Origin: Agromyces subbeticus DSM 16689
GTDB lineage: Bacteria; Actinomycetota; Actinomycetes; Actinomycetales; Microbacteriaceae
Direction: 5' to 3'
DNA: 64,000 nt
NCBI RefSeq assembly: GCF_000421565.1
Contig: NZ_ATXG01000003.1
Location: forward strand, 329,996-393,995
The notes beneath the pieces are model-generated. The model saw only the letters and a program-made list of their open reading frames with translations, was not told the origin of the DNA and searched no databases. This document shows positions 8,230 to 15,630 of this stretch, piece by piece (the first letter of the stretch is position 1; the number at the start of each line of letters is the position of its first letter). The position numbers and the translations under genes are program-made.

Positions 8230-9624
8230 ATGACCGAAACATCAGCCATCGAGGTTCGACGCCTCACCAAGTTCTTCGGCCGCAAGCCGCGTGAGGCCCT
8301 CGAACGGCTGCGCGGCGGGGCCACCCGCTCCGAGCTCGCCCCGCTCGGCACCGCGGCAGTGATCGACGCCGACTTCGACGTGCAACGCGGCGAGATCTTC
8401 GTCGTGATGGGCCTCTCGGGCTCCGGCAAGTCGACGCTCATCCGCACCCTCAACGGCCTGCTCGAGCCGACGGGCGGCTCGGTGACGGTGATGGGGGAGA
8501 CGATCACCGGCATGAGCCCGAAGCGCCTGCGCGAGGTGCGCCGCAAGCACGTCTCGATGGTCTTCCAGCACTTCGCCCTGCTGCCGCACCGCACGGTGCG
8601 TGAGAACGCGGCCTACGGCCTCGAGATCCAGGGCGTGCCCGCCGCCGAGCGTCGCGCGCGCGCCGAGCACATCCTCGAACGCGTCGGACTCGGGGGATGG
8701 GGCGACAAGATGCCCGCAGAACTGTCGGGCGGCATGCAGCAGCGCGTCGGCCTGGCCCGCGCACTGGCCTCCGACACCGACATCCTGCTCATGGACGAGG
8801 CCTTCTCTGCCCTCGACCCGCTGATCCGCAAGGAGATGCAGGAGCAGCTCGTCGAGCTGCAGCAGGAGCTCGGCAAGACCATCGTCTTCATCACGCACGA
8901 CCTCAACGAGGCGATGTTCCTCGGCGATCGCATCGCGGTCATGCGCGACGGCCGCATCGTGCAGCTCGGCACGGCGGAGGAGATTCTCACCGATCCCGCC
9001 GACGACTACGTCGCGCAGTTCGTGCAAGACGTCGACCGCTCGCGCGTGCTCACGGCAGGCAACGTGATGGAGGCGCCGCGCGCCGTCGTCACCGCTTCGG
9101 CGGGCCCGCGCGCCGCTCTGCGCTCGATGCGCGACCTGCAGACCTCGATGGTCTTCGTGGTCGGCAGCGGCCGGCGTCTGCTCGGCGTCGTGCACGACCG
9201 CGACGTGCTGCGGCTCGTGCAGCGCGGCGAGCGGTCGCTCGAATCGGTCATCAGTGACGACCACCCCGTGGTCGGGGCCGACGAGCACCTCTCCGAGCTC
9301 TTCGAGAGCGCGGTCGAGAGCCAGCTTCCGCTCGCCGTGGTCGACGAACAGGGCCGCCTGCTCGGCGCCGTGCCGCGCGTCACGCTGCTCGCCGCCCTCG
9401 GCAACGTCTCGTCGAACACCGCAGAGCACACCGTCATCGAGATGCCCGCCACGATTCCCGTCGACGTCATCACGGCGACCCTGCACCGCACGGCACGCCC
9501 GGAGACGGCGGTGGCCGACGCCGCCGATGCGACAGCCGTAGCCGTCGCTGCCGCCGAGGCGGCCGACATCCGTGCCGAGGTGCTGATGCGAGCGGATGCC
9601 GCGGGGGAGAGGAGCCCGGCATGA
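8230..9624 (+). CDS. proV: Glycine betaine/proline ABC transporter ATP-binding protein with CBS domains
   Basis: A 464-residue ProV/OpuAA-type ATPase. Walker A is GLSGSGKST, the signature is LSGGMQQRVGLARAL and Walker B is ILLMDEAFSALDP. After the ATPase domain come two CBS modules (about 270-400, for example MVFVVGSGRRLLGVVHDRDVL and LPLAVVDEQGRLLGAVPR), which in this family sense ionic strength or a cyclic nucleotide. The Ala-rich tail has no clear role. ATG 8230 follows GCCGGGAG with 9-base spacing; the longer open frame from 8143 would include the 13-bp repeats and lacks a good ribosome site. It overlaps the permease gene by ATGA. Confidence 0.93.
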   Translation: MTETSAIEVRRLTKFFGRKPREALERLRGGATRSELAPLGTAAVIDADFDVQRGEIFVVMGLSGSGKSTLIRTLNGLLEPTGGSVTVMGETITGMSPKRLREVRRKHVSMVFQHFALLPHRTVRENAAYGLEIQGVPAAERRARAEHILERVGLGGWGDKMPAELSGGMQQRVGLARALASDTDILLMDEAFSALDPLIRKEMQEQLVELQQELGKTIVFITHDLNEAMFLGDRIAVMRDGRIVQLGTAEEILTDPADDYVAQFVQDVDRSRVLTAGNVMEAPRAVVTASAGPRAALRSMRDLQTSMVFVVGSGRRLLGVVHDRDVLRLVQRGERSLESVISDDHPVVGADEHLSELFESAVESQLPLAVVDEQGRLLGAVPRVTLLAALGNVSSNTAEHTVIEMPATIPVDVITATLHRTARPETAVADAADATAVAVAAAEAADIRAEVLMRADAAGERSPA

Positions 9625-10544
9625 GCGACTTCCGACTTCCTCTCGGCGACTGGGCCGACGCGTTCATCCAGTTCGTCACCGACGTCTTCGGCGGGTTCTT
9701 CTCCGTCGTGCGCGCCATCTTCGCCGGGTTCTACGAACTCGTCGACCTCCTGTTGCAGACCCCGCCGTTCTGGGCCGTCATCATCGTGCTCGCCGCGATC
9801 GCCTGGCTCGCGAAGGGCTGGAAGCTCGCCGTCGGCACGACCGTCGGCCTGCTCGTGATCGTCGGTGTCGACCAGTGGCAGAACGCGATGTCGACGCTCG
9901 CCCTCGTGCTCGTGGCCTCGCTCATCGCGGTCGTCATCTCGGTGCCGCTCGGTGTGCTCGCCGCCCGCTCCGACGTCGCGTCCAAGGTGATCCGTCCGGT
10001 GCTCGACTTCATGCAGACGATGCCCGCGATGGTCTACTTGATCCCCGCACTCATCCTGTTCCGGGTCGGCGTGGTGCCGGGCATCGTCGCGACGATCATC
10101 TTCGCGATGGCGCCCGGGGTGCGGCTCACCGAGCTCGGCATCCGCGGCGTCGACAAAGAGGTGGTCGAGGCCGGTCAGGCGTTCGGCTCCTCGCCGTGGC
10201 GCATCCTGCGGCAGATCCAGCTGCCCCTCGCGATGCCGAGCATCATGGCCGGCGTCAACCAGGTCATCATGCTCTCGCTCTCGATGGTCGTCATCGCCGG
10301 CATGGTCGGCGCGGGCGGTCTCGGCGGGCAGGTCGTGCAGTCGCTCACGCGCATCGACGTCGGGCTCGGCTTCGAGGCGGGCCTGTCGGTCGTGATCCTC
10401 GCCATCATCCTCGACCGCGTCACCGGCGCGCTCGGCACCAAGCGGGCGCCGCGCCGTCGAGGCGTGCAGTCGCCGACGACGGATGCCGCGGAGCCGCTCG
10501 GCCCCGAGGCTGAGCGTCTGCCCGCGGCATCCGCCAACGCCTGA
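9621..10544 (+). CDS. proW: Glycine betaine/proline ABC transporter permease
   Basis: A 307-residue membrane permease of the ProW/OpuAB family with about seven membrane segments. The coupling-helix motif appears as EAGQAFGSSPWRILRQIQLPLAMPSIMAGVNQ, the usual EAA loop of binding-protein-dependent permeases. It is translationally coupled to the ATPase gene. It ends with a hydrophilic tail of about 45 residues. The lipoprotein gene follows after 83 bases that contain a perfect hairpin. Confidence 0.93.
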   Translation: MSDFRLPLGDWADAFIQFVTDVFGGFFSVVRAIFAGFYELVDLLLQTPPFWAVIIVLAAIAWLAKGWKLAVGTTVGLLVIVGVDQWQNAMSTLALVLVASLIAVVISVPLGVLAARSDVASKVIRPVLDFMQTMPAMVYLIPALILFRVGVVPGIVATIIFAMAPGVRLTELGIRGVDKEVVEAGQAFGSSPWRILRQIQLPLAMPSIMAGVNQVIMLSLSMVVIAGMVGAGGLGGQVVQSLTRIDVGLGFEAGLSVVILAIILDRVTGALGTKRAPRRRGVQSPTTDAAEPLGPEAERLPAASANA

Positions 10545-10562
10545 ACCGGCAGCGGAACCCTC

Positions 10563-10582
10563 GTCGCGCGGAATCGCGCGAC
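10563..10582 (+). promoter_or_regulatory. Intercistronic hairpin between permease and binding-protein genes
   Basis: A perfect 8-bp stem GTCGCGCG/CGCGCGAC closes a GAAT tetraloop. No T-run follows, so it is more likely an RNA-stabilising or partial-termination element that tunes binding protein against membrane components than a full terminator. A strong ribosome site (GGAGGAAAGGA) follows just before ATG 10628. Confidence 0.6.
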
Positions 10583-10627
10583 GCTCCCCAACACCCGTGA
10601 CCACAGCACACGGGAGGAAAGGAACAT

Positions 10628-11524
10628 ATGAAGAAGCGCACCCTCACCGGAGCACTTGCACTCGGAGCCGTCTCGGCTCTGGCACTCAGCGGCTGCGCCG
10701 GCGGCGCAGCGGCGGAGACCCTCGAGAACGGCGACCAGAAGGACCTCACGATCGCCGTGTTCAACGGCTGGGATGAAGGAGTCGCCGCGAGCGAGCTCTG
10801 GAAGGCCGTGCTCACCGAGCAGGGGTACGACGTCACCCTCGAGTACGCCGACCCGGCTCCCGTCTACACGGGGCTCACGACCGACGACTACGACGTGACC
10901 CTCGACACCTGGCTGCCGATCACGCACGCCGACTACATCGAGCAGTACGGCGATGACCTCGTCGACCTCGGCGCCTGGAACGAGGACGCGAAGCTCACCA
11001 TCGCGGTGAACGAGGATGCTCCGATCGATTCGCTCGACGAGCTCGCCGCGAACGCAGACCTCTTCGGCAACCAGCTCGTCGGCATCGAGCCGGGCTCTGG
11101 CCTGAACCGGGTCACGACCGACGAGGTCATCCCGACGTACGGGCTCGACAAGATGGAGTACCTCACGAGCTCGACGCCCGCGATGCTCGCCGAACTGACC
11201 GCGGCCACTGAGAACGGCGAGAACATCGCCGTCACGCTGTGGCGCCCGCACTGGGCGTACGACGCATTCCCGCTGAAGGACCTCGAAGACCCCGAGGGCT
11301 CGCTCGGCGACGCCGAGGGCATCCACTCGTTCGGCGGCAAGAGCTTCGAGCAGGACTACCCGACGGTGGCCGGCTGGCTGAAGAACTTCACGATGGATTC
11401 CGAGCTGCTCTTCTCGCTCGAGAACGCCATGTTCAACAGTGACGCTGATTCCGACGACTACGCACCGGTCGTCGAGCAGTGGATCGCCGAGAACCAGGAG
11501 TACGTCGACACGCTCACGAAGTAG
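10628..11524 (+). CDS. proX: Glycine betaine/proline ABC transporter substrate-binding lipoprotein
   Basis: A 298-residue OpuAC/ProX-type binding protein. The signal peptide ends in LALSGC with Cys23 as the lipidated residue. The mature part has the expected two-lobe pattern starting at LTIAVFNGWDEGVAASELWK, with aromatic-rich stretches (YEYADPAPVYTGL-like and VTLWRPHWAYDAF) of the sort that build the cage for quaternary amines. The very strong ribosome site and the separate leader suggest higher expression than proV and proW. It is the last gene of the operon, followed by a strong palindromic terminator. Confidence 0.92.
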   Translation: MKKRTLTGALALGAVSALALSGCAGGAAAETLENGDQKDLTIAVFNGWDEGVAASELWKAVLTEQGYDVTLEYADPAPVYTGLTTDDYDVTLDTWLPITHADYIEQYGDDLVDLGAWNEDAKLTIAVNEDAPIDSLDELAANADLFGNQLVGIEPGSGLNRVTTDEVIPTYGLDKMEYLTSSTPAMLAELTAATENGENIAVTLWRPHWAYDAFPLKDLEDPEGSLGDAEGIHSFGGKSFEQDYPTVAGWLKNFTMDSELLFSLENAMFNSDADSDDYAPVVEQWIAENQEYVDTLTK

Positions 11525-11556
11525 CGCGAGACGACCAGAAGTAGCGCGAGTCGAAC

Positions 11557-11594
11557 AGGCGGGTGACGGATGCCGCGGCATCCGTCACCCGCCT
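11557..11594. terminator. 38-bp perfect palindrome, bidirectional terminator
   Basis: Two 19-base arms are exact complements with no unpaired loop base in the sequence (centre GATGCCG/CGGCATC). It sits between the convergent proX and MmcQ genes and can serve both strands. Its core contains the octamer CGGATGCC and its complement back to back. Confidence 0.85.
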
Positions 11595-11597
11595 CGC

Positions 11598-11990
11598 TCA
11601 GTCGGGATACGTGCGGAAGTACTCCCGCAAGAGCTTCGCCGGCGCCTTGACGGCCCACGCCTCCGCCATGACCTCTTCGAGCCGGCGTCTGGAGATGCGG
11701 TCGAGCCGCACGAGCACCGCGGAATAGCCGTCGAAATGCCGCGTCGTGAAGAACGTCGACCGGTCGTCGGCGATGAGTGCGTGCTTGACCGCTTCGTCTT
11801 CGGTCGCGGCGCTCAGCACCGGTCCCGTCTGCGCGGTGATGCCGAGCGAGTCGAGGTCGGCGCGTCGCAGGGGCCGCTCCCAGACGAAGGTCTTGGCGCG
11901 CACCTTCCACTGCAGCGTGCCCCGCGGCACGTGCTCGCTCGTCTCCGGCAGCGCGAGCGCGATCTCCCGCACGTCGTCCCACGTGGCCAT
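11598..11990 (-). CDS. MmcQ/YjbR family protein
   Basis: A 130-residue protein of the MmcQ/YjbR fold (CyaY-like DNA-binding superfamily). Typical features are the N-terminal [21 protein letters not shown], the central [12 protein letters not shown] and the C-terminal [18 protein letters not shown]. These proteins are often annotated as DNA-binding, but the cellular role is not established. The gene is convergent with proX and shares the palindromic terminator. It starts at ATG 11990, about 260 bases from the divergent ribosomal cassette. Confidence 0.87.
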   Translation of the reverse strand: MATWDDVREIALALPETSEHVPRGTLQWKVRAKTFVWERPLRRADLDSLGITAQTGPVLSAATEDEAVKHALIADDRSTFFTTRHFDGYSAVLVRLDRISRRRLEEVMAEAWAVKAPAKLLREYFRTYPD

Positions 11991-12077
11991 GGGCGAAGGC
12001 TACGCCGTCGGATGTCGCACCGCATCGATCCCGGGACGGCTGGGACATCCGCTCGAGCGCGGGGTCAACCCGCTCGG

Positions 12078-12107
12078 TTCGGCCGCCCCAGCCGCGTCTG
12101 GTAAGCT
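12078..12107 (+). promoter_or_regulatory. Candidate promoter of the ribosomal protein cassette
   Basis: TTCGGC (12078-12083) and TAAGCT (12102-12107, preceded by TGG as an extended -10) are separated by 18 bases. This would give a leader of about 140 bases before rpmB. No TGAnAATnATTnTCA-type Zur box is visible in 12000-12252. Confidence 0.4.
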
Positions 12108-12217
12108 GGCTCGTTGGCTGGGCACTTCCACTGCCCATGCCGCGACACTCCCCATCGAAACCGTGCGAGAAATCGCCGGCTTCAGCGTGGGGAAGGTCAG
12201 CAGACAAGAGACCTTGG

Positions 12218-12235
12218 GAGGGGCATCCGCCCCTC
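12218..12235 (+). promoter_or_regulatory. Leader hairpin before rpmB
   Basis: A 7-bp stem GAGGGGC/GCCCCTC closes the loop ATCC, 17 bases before the rpmB start and just before its ribosome site (TGGAGG). It may mask or shape the ribosome site; a regulatory ligand is unknown. Confidence 0.45.
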
Positions 12236-12252
12236 GGTATTGGAGGAAACCA

Positions 12253-12489
12253 ATGGCAGCAGTGTGCCAGGTGACTGGAGCCGTTCCCGGCTTCGGGCAC
12301 AACATCTCGCACTCGCACCGCCGGACGAAGCGCCGCTTCGACCCGAACGTGCAGAAGAAGACCTATTTCGTGCCGTCGCTTCGTCGGAACATCACCATCA
12401 ACGTGTCCGCCAAGGGCATCAAGGTGATCGACGCTCGTGGCATTGAGGCAGTGGTCAAGGACATGAAGGCACGTGGGGTGAAGATCTAA
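12253..12489 (+). CDS. rpmB: 50S ribosomal protein L28, zinc-free type
   Basis: A 78-residue L28 with the family signature [19 protein letters not shown]. The N-terminus is [15 protein letters not shown], with only one cysteine where the zinc-binding (C+) form has CxxC, so this is the zinc-independent C-minus form. A strong ribosome site (TTGGAGGAAACC) precedes ATG 12253. Its stop overlaps the rpmG start by one base. In other actinobacteria the C-minus paralogues are de-repressed by zinc starvation; here no Zur box was seen, so it may be the only or housekeeping copy. Confidence 0.95.
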   Translation: MAAVCQVTGAVPGFGHNISHSHRRTKRRFDPNVQKKTYFVPSLRRNITINVSAKGIKVIDARGIEAVVKDMKARGVKI

Positions 12490-12656
12490 TGGCGAAAGCA
12501 CAAGACATCCGCCCGATCATCAAGCTTCGGTCGACCGCCGGCACCGGGTACACCTACGTGACCCGCAAGAACCGCCGCAACAACCCCGACCGTCTCGTGC
12601 TCAAGAAGTACGACCCCGTAGTGCGCAAGCACGTCGACTTCCGAGAGGAGCGCTAA
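12489..12656 (+). CDS. rpmG: 50S ribosomal protein L33, zinc-free type
   Basis: A 55-residue L33 beginning [20 protein letters not shown] and ending with HVDFREER. The two CxxC pairs of the zinc-binding L33 are replaced (LRSTAGTG and KYDPVVRKH), so this is the C-minus form. ATG 12489 shares its A with the rpmB stop, implying coupled translation. Only 3 bases separate it from rpsN. Confidence 0.95.
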   Translation: MAKAQDIRPIIKLRSTAGTGYTYVTRKNRRNNPDRLVLKKYDPVVRKHVDFREER

Positions 12657-12659
12657 GAC

Positions 12660-12965
12660 ATGGCGAAGAAGAGCAAGATCGCGCGCAACGAACAGCGCAA
12701 GGTGATCGTCGAGCGGTACGCCGCGAAGCGCCTCGAGCTGAAGAAGGCGCTCGTCGACCCGAACGGCACCGACGAGTCCCGTGAAGAGGCTCGCAAGGGC
12801 CTGCAGAAGCTGCCTCGCAACGCTTCGCCGATCCGCGTGCGTTCGCGCGATGCGATCGACGGCCGCCCCCGTGGCGTGCTCACGAAGTTCGGTGTCTCGC
12901 GTGTTCGTTTCCGCGACATGGCGCACCGTGGCGAGCTGCCCGGCATCACCAAGTCGAGCTGGTAA
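12660..12965 (+). CDS. rpsN: 30S ribosomal protein S14, zinc-free type
   Basis: A 101-residue long-form S14 (the usual length for the zinc-free type, versus about 61 for the zinc-ribbon type). It has no CxxC pairs. The C-terminal signature is [24 protein letters not shown]. It is the third gene of the rpmB-rpmG-rpsN cassette, whose members are all zinc-independent. The start follows GAGAGGAGCGC, and a strong terminator follows. Confidence 0.95.
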   Translation: MAKKSKIARNEQRKVIVERYAAKRLELKKALVDPNGTDESREEARKGLQKLPRNASPIRVRSRDAIDGRPRGVLTKFGVSRVRFRDMAHRGELPGITKSSW

Positions 12966-12984
12966 GCAGCACCGCAGTTCTGAG

Positions 12985-13016
12985 CGAACGGGACGTCCTT
13001 CGGGGCGTCCCGTTCG
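12985..13016 (+). terminator. Terminator of the rpmB-rpmG-rpsN cassette
   Basis: A 14-bp stem (one T-G pair) closed by a TTCG tetraloop, 19 bases after the rpsN stop and followed by TCGTTT. This is a classical intrinsic terminator form for a high-GC genome. Confidence 0.88.
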
Positions 13017-13148
13017 TCGTTTCCGCACGCCGAGAGCGAACTTGAGGGCGACACGCCGAGGCGAAGCTGCCCGAAACGGCCGGAAATCCGCGGGATTCCG
13101 GGGAACTCTGTTACATTCGAGGCGGCCTGAAGGGCCACGGGGGCGGTT

Positions 13149-13160
13149 GAACGATCGTTC
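13149..13160. promoter_or_regulatory. 12-bp palindrome upstream of the HU gene
   Basis: GAACGATCGTTC is a perfect palindrome 54 bases before the HU start codon. A TACATT hexamer at 13112-13117 could be the -10 element, which would place the palindrome inside the leader or just downstream of the transcription start. It is a candidate operator only. Confidence 0.35.
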
Positions 13161-13213
13161 CTGAGAACTCACAACTGCTGTACCGAACAGCGAACGTCCG
13201 AGGAGGACATTCA

Positions 13214-13501
13214 ATGGCTGACAAGTCGCTCAACAAGACCGAGCTCGTCGCGAAGGTCGCAGCGTCGACCGGACAGAGCCAGGCAACCGTCGACGCCGTT
13301 CTCGGCGGCCTCTTCGAGGCGCTCGCCGAGTCCGTGTCCTCGGACACCAAGGTCTCCATCCCGGGCTGGCTCGCCGTCGAGCGTACGTCGCGTGCCGCGC
13401 GCACCGGCCGCAACCCGCAGACCGGCGCCGAGATCCAGATCCCGGCCGGTCACTCGGTCAAGATCTCGGCCGGCTCGAAGCTCAAGGCTGCTGCGAAGTA
13501 A
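13214..13501 (+). CDS. HU-family DNA-binding protein
   Basis: A 95-residue nucleoid protein with the complete HU fold. It begins MADKSLNKTELVAKVAASTG, and its DNA-binding arm includes the conserved RTGRNPQTGAEIQIPA. It lacks the long Lys/Ala-rich tail found on mycobacterial HupB. It bends and compacts DNA without sequence specificity. A very strong ribosome site (GAGGAGG) precedes ATG 13214. It is a single-gene unit with its own terminator. Confidence 0.95.
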   Translation: MADKSLNKTELVAKVAASTGQSQATVDAVLGGLFEALAESVSSDTKVSIPGWLAVERTSRAARTGRNPQTGAEIQIPAGHSVKISAGSKLKAAAK

Positions 13502-13517
13502 CTGCGACTTCATCGAT

Positions 13518-13545
13518 GGGGCGTGCGGCGTGAGCCGTGCGCCCC
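13518..13545 (+). terminator. Terminator of the HU gene
   Basis: A 12-bp stem with two T-G or G-T pairs (GGGGCG...CGCCCC outer arms) and the loop GTGA, 17 bases after the stop codon and followed by TTCGTCTT. Confidence 0.78.
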
Positions 13546-13583
13546 TTCGTCTTGCCCCTTCGTCTTGCCCCTTCGTCTTGCCC
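13541..13583. repeat. 13-bp tandem repeat after the HU terminator
   Basis: The unit GCCCCTTCGTCTT is repeated at 13541, 13554 and 13567, with a fourth partial copy to 13583. The first unit overlaps the 3-prime arm of the HU terminator, so the T-rich tail of the terminator has been multiplied. Probably slippage. Confidence 0.8.
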
Positions 13584-13633
13584 GGCCGCTCGCTCTGGGC
13601 TGGCGCTCGGGTGGCGGCGTCTAGGCTGGTGCG

Positions 13634-15613
13634 GTGCCTCGCTCTGTCCGAGTGCTCGGCCCTGCCGCGCTCATCGCCGTCGCCCTCGCCGCGACGTTCG
13701 CCGGCCTCGCGTTCGGCGGGGGAGCGGCTGAACAGCTGATCCAAGACCCCGGTCCGATCGCCCGCTACGGCGTGCCGGTTGCGAAGCTCTTCGTCAACCT
13801 GGGCGCGGCCGGCATGATCGGTGCGCTCGTGCTCGCGGTCTGGGCGCTCAGCCCGAAGCGACGCGAGTTCGACGTGGCGCTCGATGTCGCCGCGGCATCC
13901 GCTGCCGTGCTGACGGTCGCGAGTGCCGCGAGCGGGCTCTTCACGTTCCTGCTCGTCACGAGCGTGCCCTTCGAGCTGAGCGACGCCTTCGGCCAGAAGC
14001 TCGGCCAGTTCGTCACGACGATCGAGCTCGGGCAGGCCTGGCTCACGACGACGCTCGTGGCGGCCGCCGTCGCGGTGCTCTGCTTCGCCGTGCGCAATCA
14101 CACGGCGCTCGTCTTCGTGACGGTGCTCGCCGTGGCCTCGCTCGTGCCGCTCGCGCAGCAGGGGCACGCGGCCGGTGCGGCGGGCCACTCGGCGGCCATC
14201 ACGGCGCTCGGTCTGCACCTCGTGTTCGCGGCCGTGTGGCTCGGCGGGCTGCTGACGATGGTGCTGCTGAAGCGCGAGCTCGGGCCGAAGCGCCTGGTCG
14301 TGGTGCTTGCGCGGTACTCGACCGTGGCGCTCATCTGCTTTCTGGTCGTCGCGCTGTCGGGGTACGCGAGCGCCGAGCTGCGCATCGGATCGTGGGAGCA
14401 GCTCGCCACGCCCTATGGCGGGCTCGTCGTCGCGAAGGTCGCGGCCCTCATCGCGCTCGGCGCGTTCGGTGCGGCGCAGCGGCGGTTCCTGATCGGGCGG
14501 ATGTCGCGGGGTGCGGGTGGCGGCTCGGGCCGGGGCGGCGCGTTCTGGTGGCTCGTCGTCGCCGAGCTCGCCTTCATGGGCTTGGCCTCGGGCGTGGCGG
14601 CGGCGCTCGCCCGCACGGCGACGCCGGTGTCTGAAGAGACCGGCACGCTCGCGCGCACGCCCGCCGAGATCCTCACGGGCGAGCCGCTGCCGCCGTGGCC
14701 CGAGTGGACGCGGTACTTCACCGAGTGGAATCCCGACCTGATCTGGCTGCTCGCCTGCGGGTTCGGCATCTTCTTCTACCTCGCAGGGGTGCGGCGCCTG
14801 CGCAAGCGCGGCGACCACTGGCCCGTCTACCGCTCGGTGCTGTGGGTCGCCGGCCTCCTGCTGCTCGCCTACGTGACCAACGGCGGCGTGAACGTCTACG
14901 AGCAGTACCTCTTCTCGGCGCACATGCTCGCGCACATGGTGCTGACCATGGCCGTGCCCGTGCTGCTCGTGCCCGGCGCGCCGGTCACGCTCGCCGCCCG
15001 CGCCATCCGTGCCCGCAAAGACGGAAGCCGCGGTGGTCGCGAGTGGATCCTGCTCGCCGTGCACTCCAAGTTCGCGGGCATCATCGCGAACCCGATCGTG
15101 GCGGCGGTGCTGTTCGCCGGCTCGCTCTGGGTGTTCTACTACTCGCCGCTGTTCCGCTGGACCATGCTCGACCACATCGGCCACGAGTGGATGATCGTGC
15201 ACTTCCTCATCACGGGGTACCTCTTCGTGCAGTCGCTCATCGGCATCGACCCGGTGCCCTACCGGCTGCCGTACGCGTTCCGGCTGGTGCTGCTGCTCGG
15301 CACGATGGCGTTCCACGCGTTCTTCGGCCTCACCATCATGTCGAGCACCGGGCTGCTGCTCGCCGATTGGTACGGCGCGATGGGCTGGGGCACCGACGCG
15401 CTCGTCGACCAGCAGCTCGGCGGCGGCATCGCCTGGTCGATCGGCGAGATCCCGACGGTGGCGCTCGCGATCACCGTGGCCGTGCAATGGGCGCGCAGTG
15501 ACGAGAAGGAGTCGAAGCGACGCGACCGGCACGCCGACCGCACGGGCGACGCCGAGCTCGAGGCGTACAACGCGCAGCTCGCGGCGATCGCCGAGCGCGA
15601 CGGGCGGGGGTAG
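13634..15613 (+). CDS. Fused CopD-like and CtaG-like membrane protein (copper handling / cytochrome oxidase assembly)
   Basis: A 659-residue polytopic protein. The N-terminal half (about 1-330) resembles CopD copper-resistance membrane proteins, including ELGQAWLTTTLVAAAVA and HSAAITALGLHLVFAAVWLGGL. The C-terminal half (about 370-640) resembles the caa3-type assembly factor CtaG (WNPDLIWLLACGFGIFFYLAGVRRLRKRGDHWP, FSAHMLAHMVLTMAVPVLLV, FHAFFGLTIMSST). The conserved histidines in membrane segments (AHMLAHM, HIGHEW) are candidate copper ligands. This fusion is common in actinobacteria and suggests copper delivery to cytochrome oxidase. It starts at GTG 13634 with no strong ribosome site. Confidence 0.9.
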   Translation: MPRSVRVLGPAALIAVALAATFAGLAFGGGAAEQLIQDPGPIARYGVPVAKLFVNLGAAGMIGALVLAVWALSPKRREFDVALDVAAASAAVLTVASAASGLFTFLLVTSVPFELSDAFGQKLGQFVTTIELGQAWLTTTLVAAAVAVLCFAVRNHTALVFVTVLAVASLVPLAQQGHAAGAAGHSAAITALGLHLVFAAVWLGGLLTMVLLKRELGPKRLVVVLARYSTVALICFLVVALSGYASAELRIGSWEQLATPYGGLVVAKVAALIALGAFGAAQRRFLIGRMSRGAGGGSGRGGAFWWLVVAELAFMGLASGVAAALARTATPVSEETGTLARTPAEILTGEPLPPWPEWTRYFTEWNPDLIWLLACGFGIFFYLAGVRRLRKRGDHWPVYRSVLWVAGLLLLAYVTNGGVNVYEQYLFSAHMLAHMVLTMAVPVLLVPGAPVTLAARAIRARKDGSRGGREWILLAVHSKFAGIIANPIVAAVLFAGSLWVFYYSPLFRWTMLDHIGHEWMIVHFLITGYLFVQSLIGIDPVPYRLPYAFRLVLLLGTMAFHAFFGLTIMSSTGLLLADWYGAMGWGTDALVDQQLGGGIAWSIGEIPTVALAITVAVQWARSDEKESKRRDRHADRTGDAELEAYNAQLAAIAERDGRG

Positions 15614-15630
15614 CGGGGCTCGACCGGCAG

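Noticed and set aside
12000..12252. Zur box before the zinc-free ribosomal cassette
   Set aside because: I looked specifically for TGAnAATnATTnTCA on both strands and saw no match with even half-site quality.
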